This document shows, one piece after another, positions 20,845 through 32,896 of a stretch of DNA of 64,000 nt (within the stretch, counting starts at the first letter, position 1; each line of letters opens with the position of its first letter). This DNA is from Anaspis maculata. Its lineage: Eukaryota; Arthropoda; Insecta; Coleoptera; Scraptiidae. The DNA is taken from positions 28,164,635 through 28,228,634 of the forward strand of contig OX421967.1 in NCBI GenBank assembly GCA_949128115.1, given 5' to 3'. The notes beneath the pieces are model-generated. The model was not told the DNA's origin, made no database searches, and worked only from the letters and a program-made list of their open reading frames with translations. The position numbers were made by a program, and so were the translations under genes.

Positions 20845-23787
20845 ATAACCCCCTAATCAAGGATAAACACCCTCAACCGTGACAAAAGTTACGGTCACTC
20901 ATAGGCCCAGTATTTCTATCTCGGGTGAACCTCAAGCCTGGAATAACCTGAGGTCAGATGCCGAGACCGTTGTTTCGCATGAGTATACCTACATGACCAC
21001 GTTTGCCTTCTTATCTGACACGTGTCAAAATGGATTAACATCAACTGTCTGAGGGAAAACGTCGACTGTCTATTATTGTTCCGGCGTGGAGCAGCGCAAC
21101 CCCAGATAAGAAAAGACCAACTCGACATTGTTTCGGGAGCGATTTCAGCTGACACGGATCCCAGTCAAGACCGATGCGTGCATTCCGGGCCACTTATCTC
21201 GACCCCGGGCCTGCCTCCGCACCGACAACTCATCCATTCCGGCCGTGAAAGTCGGCGTGAAACAAAGGTCGGGTCGACGAGGACCCTCTCGGATTTTTCA
21301 GGCGCAGATATTGAAGTGTCCCGGTCGCGGTGCGGTGTAGGGCACTACACACCCCCTCCTAACCCATCAAGATTTATAAGAGAATTATTGCGCACAGTGT
21401 GCGAAAAATCGGCGGGGCCTGTTGGTCCGAATGCTATCATCTTGAAAAACCCCTTTTCAGCAATACGTGTGACGGTGTGGGGTGGTGCCTTTCCTTCGGC
21501 TGGCGGCGGGAAGTGCGAAGTTTTCAGAACGGTAGAGCTGACCGACCTCTGGTCGGGACACTCCGGAAAAGTTGGAACTTTCTCATAATACACTTGGAAA
21601 ACATTATTCTCGCTTTGCAGAGGAGCGGATTTGGCGGCGGCGACGGCGCTGCCGCTGATGCCGTGCCGGTAAATTGATCTTTATCGCGAACTTCCGAAGT
21701 TCATGACTTCATTAGCTCTAGTTAAATGCGCGGAAGGAAAGGGATTATCTACACCTTGTACACGAATTTCAAGTTCTTGTTCTCGACGAGTATACACGCG
21801 GAAGAGGGGGAAAACGCGGCGAGGCTTTGCCGTTCGTGCTTTTAAGCTCCCATGCTTATGACGATCGAACTCCAGTTTTCTTTGGTCGTGTTTTACCTTG
21901 ACTGTTCGGGTGGTGAAATTGTCGACTTATTTTTGCTCAATAAGTGTACGAGCATTTCGGGTGAGTGCTACGGAGTAGAGTGCACTAGCGCGACAGTTGC
22001 GCTTTACCCTGGAGAGTCTGGAGTTCACGATACTTACTTGTTCTCTTACCTTCAGGAAATATATCATGTAGAGGAGTTCTGAATGTGGCACGCGCTTATT
22101 TAGTTTTACTCTAATATGTACCTACTCAGGAAATTAGATGATATCAACCACTATGTTCTGAGTAAACTTCAAGCAGAGTTGTCTCCTGTTCTTCGCAATG
22201 TGTTTCCTCTATGCACATAAACTCGCCTATCTGGATGTGTCCCAACAGGTTCTGTGCTTTGTTAAATTTCAGAAGATGTAAGTACACTTCTAGCTGATGA
22301 CGGTGACACCCAGACAAATCCTCCCAGAGGGTTAGTGTATTTTTTGATTATTAATTATAGATTAGTCCCGTCTTTTAGACTCGGTTAACATTTGAGCCTG
22401 ATTTTCCTCTTCTTGAGCCAACTTTAAATGGGCCCTCAGCTTGTCGGATGCATGCGTAGGGATGTGAACTGTGGAGCCAAAGTAGCAAGCGCAGTGGAGG
22501 TAAATATCTTGAGTTAGAGCAGTAGGTACACACGAACAGGTATAAAACAAATTCTTTCATGAAGCACCCCTGTTAGAATCGGGCGAATACGTTACTTTGT
22601 GGTATTCTGGTACAAGTGGTACACTTCCGAATACCGCCGTGCCTGTGGCTGCGGAGATTGTTGCTCTCGGTATTGGAGTTCCAGGACTCACTGGTGGATA
22701 CTCTCCACCTCACCTTGAACCAGGAGAAGCAATTATTTTGGTACTTTGCAAACAAACCTGCTTCAGAATAACGACAAGTTCAGCTGAAGCCAAGACTGTT
22801 ACCGAGCAGAGCCTCATATCCACTCCCAGTAGCCCTTTCAGATACAGACTGATACAAGTACTTTCGAATTTAATCACAAATTAAAATTCATGTGACAATA
22901 ATTATTAAAATAGTATTTTATGTTACTAGCGCCGAAAACCGGGCACAGCATAACGAACATGAATGAATCCAGGATTTATCCAGTAGAAAGACTACTGGAA
23001 GCGAGTAGACTTGAGATTTTAGACATGGTCCAGGATACACTGAGGCAGCGGCGTAAGACCCATAAGACGGCAGAAGACGTAAGACCCCATAGCTGTGCCA
23101 AGTATAAAACTTCAATCCAACAATCAAAACCAGAAGCAAAAAAATCTACATTTGAATCCGGAGCCTAAAAAGGAACCTCCAGTCAACCACCTGCTGTCCA
23201 AGCTCCGACGCGGGAAGGTTGTTCAATAAAAATCGAACACGTTCATCGATTCCAAAACAAGAGAAGTTGCTGAACATCCAGCCAACACTTTCACACCTCT
23301 AAACTCAAGAAGCCGAGAGGGAACAACTCACCCCACCATTACCTACTTTTTGACTCGGCAATATGTTCAGTCTTATCAAACAAGTTTATAATAATTCAAA
23401 ATTCCACTTATCACAAATTAAATACCTATGTATTACAATAATCTAAAACATCCGAAAGTTTAATTGTTAATAACATACACATGTATGTCGTAAAACACCG
23501 ACTATGCAATTTTGTGATACATCTATTTTAGTAACCTATATTGTCATAGGGCAGTGTATCCACTTCAATTAATGATTGAATTGCAAGCTAAGCAATTAGC
23601 TTGCTTACCTTTTTACAAGCAACACATCACCTACCAAATTATTGTTAATACGCCATACCATTATCATTCACACTTTTGTATAGTAAAGCCAAATTCTTCC
23701 GACAATAAATCAGTAGTAACTTACCATGGTTATTATTCACTTCTCACCGACCTCGCTAGCAAAGTCTAAGTAATGCTTAATATGTAG
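20845..23787. other. Non-coding stretch, GC-rich at 20.9-21.9 kb
   Basis: No recognisable gene. 21000-21700 is GC-rich. It has a 188-codon plus frame (21022-21588) and an overlapping minus frame, neither with a domain. 22590-23170 has further short frames without similarity. This may be single-copy host sequence. Confidence 0.35.
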
Positions 23788-25625
23788 TCCGGATGCTAGT
23801 TGCATAAAATGGAATGAACCTTGCATTTTTTGATGAGAAGATGCTACTTGGTGGAAATGTTCTTTGCATCATACTCTTCCGATCCAAAAAGGTAGCCATC
23901 AGCGCCATCCATGCCGGCAGCGTATGGATGAAACGTATACAGCGTATACAGGGTGAAACAGAAAAAAAAGTTGGAAAATTATATTTAAATAACCGAAGCA
24001 TATGGAGACGTGTAATTTACCAAATACATCAACTGTTTTATGCTCATGAAGTCACAGCAAACCGTTCTTGAAAACCTTGAACCGTCTTTGAAATGTAGGG
24101 GAAAAACAACAGGAAGAAAAAACCAAAACACTCTTCCTTCCATAAATAAGTGATTCTTAGAGATATTGACACAATACTTGGTATTTCTACAAAAAATAAT
24201 GTTAGAAATGATAAAAGCTAGGTAGCCAATTCCTAAGCCAATTATTTCCAGAAATACGATTGGCAACTTTTTTTTCCTCTTGAGTACCATCTTGAATCTG
24301 CCTTGTAAGGCATCGTTGAAAAAGTGATTGGTTATCATAATAATTGTAATATGTAATCATTGCATCATAAAAACAACCTCCTCATCATAATTTAGTGACC
24401 TCTTCGGCGGGAAAGAATTGCCATTCACGTATTTTCTGGCTCTTCAAAGCTTCATAGTCGATGAGCCAGGAGCCAAAAATCACGATTTTGGTTTCCACCC
24501 TGGGGACTTGACGTGTCATACCTTTTTGGATTCCCCACAACACCAGCATGAAAATAAGCCATGATACGTTTTTGTATCGAGTAGCTTAAGACCGCCATCT
24601 TGGAAAAACCGCGCCAAATATGTAGTTCTTGTGGTTTGTATTTTTTTTCGCATCAACGGCACCTCCAATGGGAAAAATGAAGCTGAATAAAATTAAACAA
24701 CAAAATTTACTATGAATATCGTTCAGCACCGTTTTCTGACAGGTCTCGTTACTCCAAATATGACAGTTCATAGTTAAGCTATGGCAAATTTCTTTATTTA
24801 ACATTTTCGAGTACACCCGATGATATTTATACAAACCGAACTTCACGTCATTGTCTTTCCAGCGTACTTTACTCGAAATGCTGCTCTTATCGGCATTTCG
24901 ATGTCCGTCTGTCCGTCTGTCCATCGCTCTAACTGTCCGCCTTATCAATTAATTGCTCCTGAACGAGAAGACCTAGCGAGAATCGACTTCTTGTGTGCAA
25001 CATGTATTCACCGGAGAATTGAATTAAGAGAAAAATAATTTCTCAAACCGTCGCCATCTTGATCAGCAATGTCAAATTTTCTCAAAAGTGATCCGATTTT
25101 CATGAAACTTGAAAAACCCGCATGTTTCATAATCAAAAGTATGATTTCAATGTTTTCTTTTTGATCCGCCGCCATTTTGTCCGCCATGTTGAAATTGGTA
25201 AAACTGGTCCGATTTTGATGAAAATTGGAACTTAGTCGTGTCTCGTGTATGCATTGATGGTTTTCATGTTAGTTCCACGATTTGCGCCATATTGATGTGC
25301 CACATGGAAATTAATCTCCAGCTGTCACAAAATCAAGTTGGTCAAATATTTTCTGAACAAGGGGTTTCCGATGTGACTGAACTTGTTGATAGAAATTGGT
25401 TTTTGTTAGTTCTTTTTCACAAGTAGGAACTCCTTCAAAGAAAAATATACGGGAAATGCCATTAAATTTTCGAAATCTGCGAAAAAAAATTGAAAATTCT
25501 GAAAGTTTTTTTTGAAAATCTGGAAACCAGATAGCAACGCCTATAGATAATAATTCAAGAAAGTCGCATACCGAATTTGAACTCTCTATTTTTAAAAAAA
25601 AAGGTACTAATAATGGTTTCTACTG

Positions 25626-26041
25626 ATGGGGTACTTGCCCATTTTTTTTTTATTGGCCTAATCGATAGTATGGGTTAAAAATATTGTACCCGTATTTTTT
25701 TTCTCAAATTCTCAAAATTGCGGCCGTAGTACCTGTTTCAAAAATATATTTGTGACGTCACAAAAATACTAAAAACTAAAGAAACAGCACTGTTGGGTTG
25801 AAAGCTCTAAAAACTGATAGAGTGGCATCACAATATTTGAAAAATACAAACAAAAAATTTCAGTGAAGTTTCTGTACTGTTACTGTACTGTACCTTTGAA
25901 AAAAAAAATCGAAAAAAAAATCTTTTCGACCAATGTATGTATATCATATTTTCCGGAAATTTTCAGGAAATACTATTTATTACTCTTGTTGATGATTGAA
26001 AGTATTTCCAGTCAAATCCGTTCCACTGGCAAGTACCTCAT
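25626..26041. mobile_element. Short element, copy A, at the palindrome centre
   Basis: The ends read ATGGGGTACTTGCC and, inverted, ATGAGGTACTTGCC. It matches 31865-32896 in opposite orientation, with about 600 bp less interior. It contains TTTGTGACGTCACAAA at about 25749. No coding sequence. Confidence 0.7.
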
Positions 26042-26675
26042 TCATTTTTTCATGTTCACTGGAAAACCATTTTTGGTACCTTTTTTTGAGAATAGAAAGC
26101 TCAAATTTGGTATGCAACTTTCTTGAATGAAGATGTATAGACGTTGCTATCTTGTTTTTGAATTTTCAAAGAAAAAAAATCAAAAAAATGTGAAATTTTT
26201 TTGCAAATTTCGAAAATTTACTAGCATTTTCCGTACATTTTTTCTGGAAAAGTTTCTACTTGTAGGAAAGAACTAACAAAAACCGATTTCTATCCATAAA
26301 GTTTTCCAGTCACATCGGAAACCTCTTGTTCAGGAAATATTTGAATAAACTGATTTTGTGACAGCTGGAGATTAATTCTCATGTGGCACGTCAATATGGC
26401 GCTAATCGTGAAACTAACATAAAAACCATCGATGCATACACAAGACATGACTAGGTTCCAATTTTCATCAAAATCGGACCAGTTTTACCAATTTCAACAT
26501 GGCGGACAAGATGGCGGCGGATCATAAAGAAAACATTGAAATCATACTTTTGGATATAAAACATGCGTGTATTTCAAGTTTCATGAAAATCGGATCACTT
26601 TTGAGAAAATTTGATATTGCTGATCAAGATGGCGACGGTTTGAGAAATTATTTTTCTCTTAATTCAATTCTCCGG

Positions 26676-28061
26676 CACTGGCGGCTCCACGGGGGGTACG
26701 ACGGTACGGCCGTACCCCCTGTTGCAAATCAGGGGCGCCAGACGTCAAGCTTATAATTTTGAAAAAAAAATCCATAAGTAGTACCGATGGATTACTCTTT
26801 GTAAAAAACAATTAACGTGATAGAAACTCGCCAATGAAATTGATAATGTTACCTGTGGAAATTCGCTTTGGGCGTCGCGCGATAAAATCTTGGAACTATT
26901 CTCATAACATCTATGAAGGTGGAAAGAACTTCTACTCACAACCACCATAATCATTGTTCATTAGTGAATTTTGAAAATGTTGGAAAATAAACCATTACGA
27001 ACCATCGGCCCGCGGCGCGCTCTGTAGCTACCTTTGCTCTTGCTGTAATGAACCTCTTTTCGTCTTCCGTCTCGGTATGTAATGCACTATTACTCACAAC
27101 CATTATGGTAATTGATTCATTACATACTATGTGAGACGGCGGGAAGTCACTCATTACCTACTCCGCGGAAAAAGAAAAAATGGTTGCTTCAGAAGATACA
27201 TTCCAGAATAATGCATTCAACCAAACAATGAGTAAGTAAATCCGTGTTTCTTATGGGCCAAGTTTCAGAAAAATTGATTCGCCAATCTGGAAGCTATGGC
27301 AAAAAAATATTTTCTAATCTGCTGAGGGCTAGAGCCTCCAGGCTCCGCCAGAACCAGAAGTTGGTCTACGATGACTGAAGACTGACTAAATACCCTGTTG
27401 GTGATCACAGGAGAGGCAGATAGGTGTAAATTTAGTTTTGTAGAATAGATGCGTAAAAAAAGTTCAATTTATACCATTAAAACTAAGTTGTTGTAATGAT
27501 CTTTTTTCTTTGAAAACCGCTTATGAATCAACTACATATAGGGAGTTCGAGTAAAGTCATAAAGAGAAGCAGGGGCGTACCCACGGGGGAAGGATGAAGG
27601 GTATAAATCCCCCCCTAAGGCTTCGACTAATATCCCCTGGCGAATTATCATTTGATTGATTGCTTGATACCTACTTGACAGGTATCATTGTGTTTCAAAA
27701 ACAGAATTTAGGTTATGTTTTTTGGATAGTTTTGCACTTTTGAGTTTTGCCTGAGCCTCGAAGAGAAGATAAAAAATGAATTAGAGAGGCTCTCTTTTTT
27801 TCTGCTTATTATTGTCAATATTATTATTACTATTATCCCCAAAAATTTTCGACTGCGGCGCTAGTTTTTAGTGGCTGCGGTCGTCCAGTACAGAGATGAT
27901 CTTTTAAAAATACACAAAACCTCCTCGATCCCCCCCCTGTCCATAAATCTGGGTACGCCACTGGAGAAAAGCATGGGGCTTATTTTGATTGTAGCCCTTA
28001 CCTTAAGGGCGCCTGGTCGGTGAACCGTACCCCCTGTTCGAAAATGCTGAAGCCGCCAGTA
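26676..28061. mobile_element. hAT-like non-autonomous element with 8-bp target duplication
   Basis: The left end is CACTGGCGGCTCCA and the inverted right end is TACTGGCGGCTTCA. Flanking 8-mers are TTCTCCGG (26668-26675) and ATCTCCGG (28062-28069), 7 of 8 identical. The other palindrome arm has the uninterrupted site near 25012 (CACCGGAGAATTG). TIR style and TSD length fit the hAT superfamily. The interior encodes nothing recognisable and hosts a second element at 27570-27963. An extra opposing end (GGGGCGCCAG, about 26733-26742) suggests a compound origin. Confidence 0.8.
27570..27963. mobile_element. hAT-like MITE nested inside the hAT-like element
   Basis: The left end is CAGGGGCGTACCCACGG and the inverted right end is CAGTGGCGTACCCAGAT. 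Flanking 8-mers are AAGAGAAG (27562-27569) and GAGAAAAG (27964-27971), 6 of 8 identical. 394 bp, no ORF. Confidence 0.7.
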
Positions 28062-28617
28062 ATCTCCGGTGAATACATGTTACACACAAAAAGTCGATTC
28101 TCGCTAGGTCTTCTCGTTCAGGAGCAATTAATTGATAAGACGGACAGTTAGAGCGATGGACAGACGGACAGACGAACATCGAAATGCCGATAAGAGCAGC
28201 ATTTCGAGTAAAATACGCTAGAAAGACAATGACGTGAAGTTCGGTTTGTATAAATATCATCGGGTGTACTAGAAAATGTTGAATAAAGAAATTTGCCATA
28301 GCTAAACTATGAACTGTCATATTTGGAGTAACGAGACCTGTCAGAAAACGGTGCTAAACGATATTTATAGTAAATTTTGTTGTTTAATTTTATTCAGCTT
28401 CATTTTTTCCATTGGAGGTGCCGTTGATGCGAAAAAAAATACAAACCGCAAGAACTACATATTTGGCGCCGTTTTTCCAAGATGGCGGTTTTAAGCTACT
28501 CGATACAAAAACGTATCATGGCTTATTTTCATGCTGGTGTTGTGGGGAATCCAAAAAGGTATGACACGTCAAGTCCCCAAGGTGGAAACCACTCGGGTCC
28601 CCTGGCTCAACGACTAT

Positions 28618-29548
28618 CAGTGCCCATGATGACATTTGCAACATCTGAAATGGTAAAATATGTTACGCATTATGAACCTTGATGTACTTTGAGGTAGCCT
28701 GCCAAGTTTTGCAATCATCAATTGAAAGGTTTGTTCTTGAAAGCTGTTTGAACAAAATTTGTTCAATTTATTTATGGAAAATGCAAAATATTGGATATTC
28801 CACCCTTATTTGATCCCTCGTTGACGAAAGCATGAAACCGAAAGTCTCCAAAATTCGCATGCTAATGATTCACTAAGAACTGCTCTTCAATGTGTAGTTG
28901 TCAAAATCTGCATAGTTGCGTTCAGATTCCAGACAGAGAGCGACAAAGAAGTTCATGCAGTGAAAACAGACGCAACTTTCAATGCAACGGAAAAATCCCG
29001 GGAATGTCCCTTTTAGATAGGCTTCCCGCAATACACAGGTTCTGTGAGACTCACAAGCAAAGGTAGAAGGCTTGAAACATTACTAGCTCAAGGCTCTAAC
29101 AGTGTACCAAATTGCACACTTATGTTATGAAAAGCAAGGTCTCCAGACAGCTTTCAGTCTAGCTCTGGACTAGTTTTTTCTCGATTGTAATTCATGTCTT
29201 TTTTTACTGCATGAACTTCTTTGTCGCTCTCTGTCTGGAACCTGAGCGCAACTATGCAATTTTGGACAACTGAACATTAAAGAACACTTCCCACTGAACC
29301 ATTATCATAAAAAATTCGGAGAATTTTGGTTTCAGGCTATCCTCAGTGAGGGATCAAGTAAGGATGAGAGACCCAATATTTTGTATTTTTCATAAAAAAA
29401 CACACAAATTTTGTTCAAACAGCTTTTAAGAACAAACCTCTCAATCGATGATGATGAAACTTGGTAGGCTACCTCAAAGTACATCAAGGTTCATAATGCG
29501 TAACATATTACACCATTGCAGATGTTGCAAATGTCTTCATGGGCACTG
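28618..29548. mobile_element. Foldback element inserted in the right palindrome arm
   Basis: The arms 28618 to about 28985 and about 29195-29548 are inverted copies. Both termini read CAGTGCCCATGA (right end inverted CAGTGCCCATGAAGAC). The empty site in the left arm (24440-24460) reads, inverted, GACTATGAAGCTTTG; here it is GACTAT-element-(G)AAGCTTTG, so no target duplication is visible. The loop is ~210 bp and non-coding. Confidence 0.75.
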
Positions 29549-30189
29549 AAGCTTTGAAGAGCCAGAAAATACGTGAATGGCAATTCTTTCCCGCCGAAGA
29601 GGTCACTAAATTATGATGAGGAGGTTGTTTTTATGATGCAATGATTACATATTACAATTATTATGATAACCAATCACTTTTTCAACGATGCCTTACAAGG
29701 CAGATTCAAGATGGTGCTCAAGAGGAAAAAAAAAGTTGACAATCGTATTTCTGGAAATAGTTGGCTTAGAAATTGGCTACCCAGCTCATATCATTTCTAA
29801 CATTACTTTTTGTAGAAATACCAAGTATTGTGTCAATATTTCGAAGAATTACTTATTTATGGAAAAAAGAGTGTTCTTGTGGTTTTTTCTGGTTTTCCCC
29901 TACATTTCAAAGACGGTTCAAGGTAATCAAGAACAGTTTGCTGTGACTTCATAAGCATAAAATAGTAATTGTTTGTGGTGAGTTACACGTCTCCACATGT
30001 TTCGGGTAATTAAATATGATTTTTCAACTTTTTTTTTCTGTATCACCTTGTATACGCCGCCGGCATGGATGGCGCTGATGACTACCTTTTTGGATCGGAA
30101 GAGTACGATGCAAAGAACATTTTCACCGAGTGGCATCTTCTCATCAAAAAATGCAAGGTACTTTCAACTAGCATCCGGAATACAATAGG

Positions 30190-30965
30190 TTAACTTTTGG
30201 AGTTTCCTGTGCCCCGGCCAAGTTTAAAAAAATCATGGACTCACTGTTCAGCGGCTTGTCGGGTGTTGCAGTATTCTTGATCCGAACATTGAAATGGTTT
30301 TAACCGTGGATGCATCGTCTGTGGGAGTGGGGGCTGTATTGTGTCACAGATTTGCTTCGGGAATCGAAAAGCCGATTGCTTTCGCGTCTCGTACTCTCAC
30401 GGGGGCTGGAAGGGGATACTCCCAAGTTGAAAAAGAAGGGCTCTCAATTATTTTTGGGCTAATAAAATTCAACCAGTTTTTATATGGACAAAGCTTCAAA
30501 TTACGGAGAGATAACAAAGCTTTGTTGACTATTTTCGGGCATTATAAATCACTTCCCCAGTTATCTGCAAATCGGTCAAGACGTTAGGCGGTCATTCTGG
30601 CAGGGTACAATTATGAAATTGAATACGTATGCTCTAGTAACAATTAAGCGGACTGGCTCTCGCGTCTGCCAATAACAGGGACTGACACATTATCGCATGA
30701 AAACCAAACTGATATAAACTACTGCTATTTTTTCACAAACTTTAGAGATTTCAAATTAGATTTCGATACAATCAAGATGGGAACCTTGAACGACAGAATT
30801 CTGAGCAAAGTAAAAAATTGCGTCAATAGTGGTTGGCCGGAAAAATTACAAGAGGAGTCGAAATTGAAGCCGTATTTCGCAAAACGCCACGAATTTTGTA
30901 TTAGGGAGAATAGTTTGATGTGAAATCATCGAATAGTTATTCCAGATAAAATCCAAAACCTGCAC
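30190..30965 (+). pseudogene. Ty3/gypsy RT-RNase H fragment
   Basis: Starts at LTFGVSCAPAKFKKIMDSLF, then SGLSGVAVFL. It then jumps to DPNIEMVLTVDASSVGVGA, so the DDxxVTG active-site region and thumb are deleted. RNase H continues with IAFASRTLTGAGRGYSQVEK and FLYGQSFKLRRDNKALLTIF, where TDHKPL has become RDNKAL and the key Asp of TDH is lost. After stops comes GYNYEIEYVCSSNN-ADWLSRLP, and sequence up to an integrase zinc-finger approach (HRIVIPDKIQNL). Truncated near 30965. The 5' edge lies within about 10 bases of the palindrome end. Confidence 0.85.
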
Positions 30966-31864
30966 CAGAACCTGTTATCTCGCATGCTTGTTGTTTGAAC
31001 TGTTAAAAACTGCTGCGCCCACAGAAGCCTCCGTTTTCCTTTCCCAATTCGCGTTCTCGAATGAAAAAAGTCGGTCTGTCTGCCTGTGTGTCTAACTCTG
31101 TGTAATTCTCCATGATACCTCTCAAACGGTACATTCAATTGAGCTGAAATTTGGTAGGCAACCATGGTTTAGGCGTCCAATGAACTTATGTGATTTTGAT
31201 TGAAATCTGCCACTAGAGGGCGCACTTATTGCATCGTATCAATATCGAAATTTTTGACTTACGGACCTCAAATAGAATATGTAGATATTTTGTTGGTTCA
31301 GAAACGTAATCTAAAATTTTTGAATATGTTTCAGAAATATAATCTCAATTTCTGAATTTTTGAAGATGTCTGAAAATGCAACTTTTACGAAAAAAATCAT
31401 ATCATCATTGTTGGACTTCTGATCTGGAAAATTCAAAAACTGTTTCGAGATAAGACATCAGGCTTAGTGATTACATCGTGAGAATTTGAGAAAAAGTTGT
31501 TCACAAAAACGGGGATGTATTGAACTAAGCACAATTTTGCAATGCTCTACATTCCACCCTGTAACGAATGTAATTGGAATAAAATGGAAATTCTTGCCAC
31601 CTTGGTAGATTACTGAAAGATGTATCTAAACAACCGTAAAAATACAATCGGAATCAGTTGAGTCAAGCCAAAGTTATACCATTTTGAAAAAGGGCAAAAT
31701 TTTCGATACCGACATTTCAAATGTTGAGCAGTTTAGTTGACATAGTCTACTTTGAGAATGGTCATGTGATCTACGTATAGTTTACGCGTAAACAACGACG
31801 TAGTCTACGTCAGGTAGATTACGTCCCCATCACTGCTTTTGCATTTAGCAAGGATTTCAACTAA
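30966..31864. other. Non-coding stretch
   Basis: No gene. It contains repeat-like low-complexity wording (GTCTGTCTGCCTGTGTGTC, about 31072), and 31729-31835 has ends CAGT...ACTG with related internal words (GAC.TA.TCTAC) that may be a 107-bp MITE. Confidence 0.35.
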
Positions 31865-32896
31865 ATGGGGTACTTGCCAATGGAATAGATTCAGCTGGAA
31901 ATACTTTTGATTGCTAGTATAAGTGATAAGGGGACTCTACTGAGAATTTCACAAAAATCCCGTTGTTTTCTACAGAAAAAAACGAATTTGAAAAATCCTC
32001 CTAAAAGCTTCGCGCCAAGACAGGGATTTTGATGGGGGTTGGTCTGACTGTGTGACAATGGAATAATCAAGAATGTCAGGGATGTCACTGTGACACTGTC
32101 ATTTTGAACATGCTATCGCAAAATCGGTTTCCTATCGAATTCTCTTACCATGAGCATTTAGACAATAAAGTCGAACAAGGTTTCGAAGAAACTGACTCCA
32201 GAAACCTCTTATAACACTGTCTCAGTCGAGATAATTTATTTCCAGGGGAAAATCTGGAGGATCACCAATAGCACAGAAATAAGAGGCTGAAAATGAACAG
32301 TGAGCTTTTATAGGTTCATCATCAGCATACAATTCCGGATAGGTAATACTTTAGAGCTACAAGAGATCCATGTGGGGAGGACGCGATGGATCTCCAATTA
32401 AAATCTGGGGAGCAGGAACACTGATGTCCAAAATGAAGCCGAGGGTCAGCCAGGTCAGAGCACGGGTGACAAACATGCGAAAGGCTTTTAGGTGGACAGC
32501 ACTGAAGACTAAAGAAAGAGACTAGTTAGATTGAACAAGAAATGAACAAAACGAGTAGGTACTTACCGCGTAGATCAAAGCCTCGATCAAAGCAGTCAAA
32601 GGCAAGAAAAGGGCACAGGAAGAAATTACGGTCGGCGGTTTGACGTTGTCAGTCAGACTCAGATCTTGTTGTTTGAAAACGGCACCTTGGCGACGTTATA
32701 TCATTGCCAACCCAACGAGGAAAAAGAGACCTTCTATGTTCTATATCTAATATATTTGTGACGTCACAAATATATTTTTAAAACACGCATTGCGGCCGCA
32801 ATTTTGGGAATTTAGGAAAAAGAAAAAATACGGGTACATTATTTTTAACCATACTATCGATTAAGCCAATAAAAAAAAAATAGGCAAGTACCCCAT
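31865..32896. mobile_element. Short element, copy B (1.03 kb)
   Basis: The left end ATGGGGTACTTGCC and right end GGCAAGTACCCCAT are exact inverses. The first ~55 and last ~150 bases match the two ends of copy A (25626-26041), inverted. It contains a perfect 28-bp palindrome centred on TGACGTCA at 32749-32776. No coding sequence and no clear target duplication. Confidence 0.72.

Larger units (their letters stand above)
23788..30179. mobile_element. Giant nested palindrome (foldback), ~1.8-kb arms
   Basis: Both ends read TCCGGATGCTAGTTG pointing inward. The left arm 23788-25625 is collinear, base for base with ordinary divergence, with the reverse complement of 26042-30179, once two insertions in the right arm (26676-28061 plus its duplication, and 28618-29548) are removed: 4138 minus about 2325 leaves ~1.81 kb, against 1.84 kb on the left. 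A 416-bp element forms the centre. Apparent ORFs such as 23814-24071 (plus) and 29927-30136 (minus) are mirror images of each other. No transposase was found. Confidence 0.85.

Noticed and set aside
21022..21588. 188-codon plus-strand frame in a GC-rich patch
   Set aside because: No domain or motif; an overlapping minus frame is equally open, as expected from base composition. Not called as a gene.
23814..24071. Similar 70-85 codon frames on opposite strands (also 29927-30136)
   Set aside because: They are the two arms of the palindrome read in mirror image, with no known domain; not a gene pair.
31729..31835. 107-bp MITE with CAGT...ACTG ends
   Set aside because: Ends match only partly and flanking 8-mers do not agree; left as a remark only.
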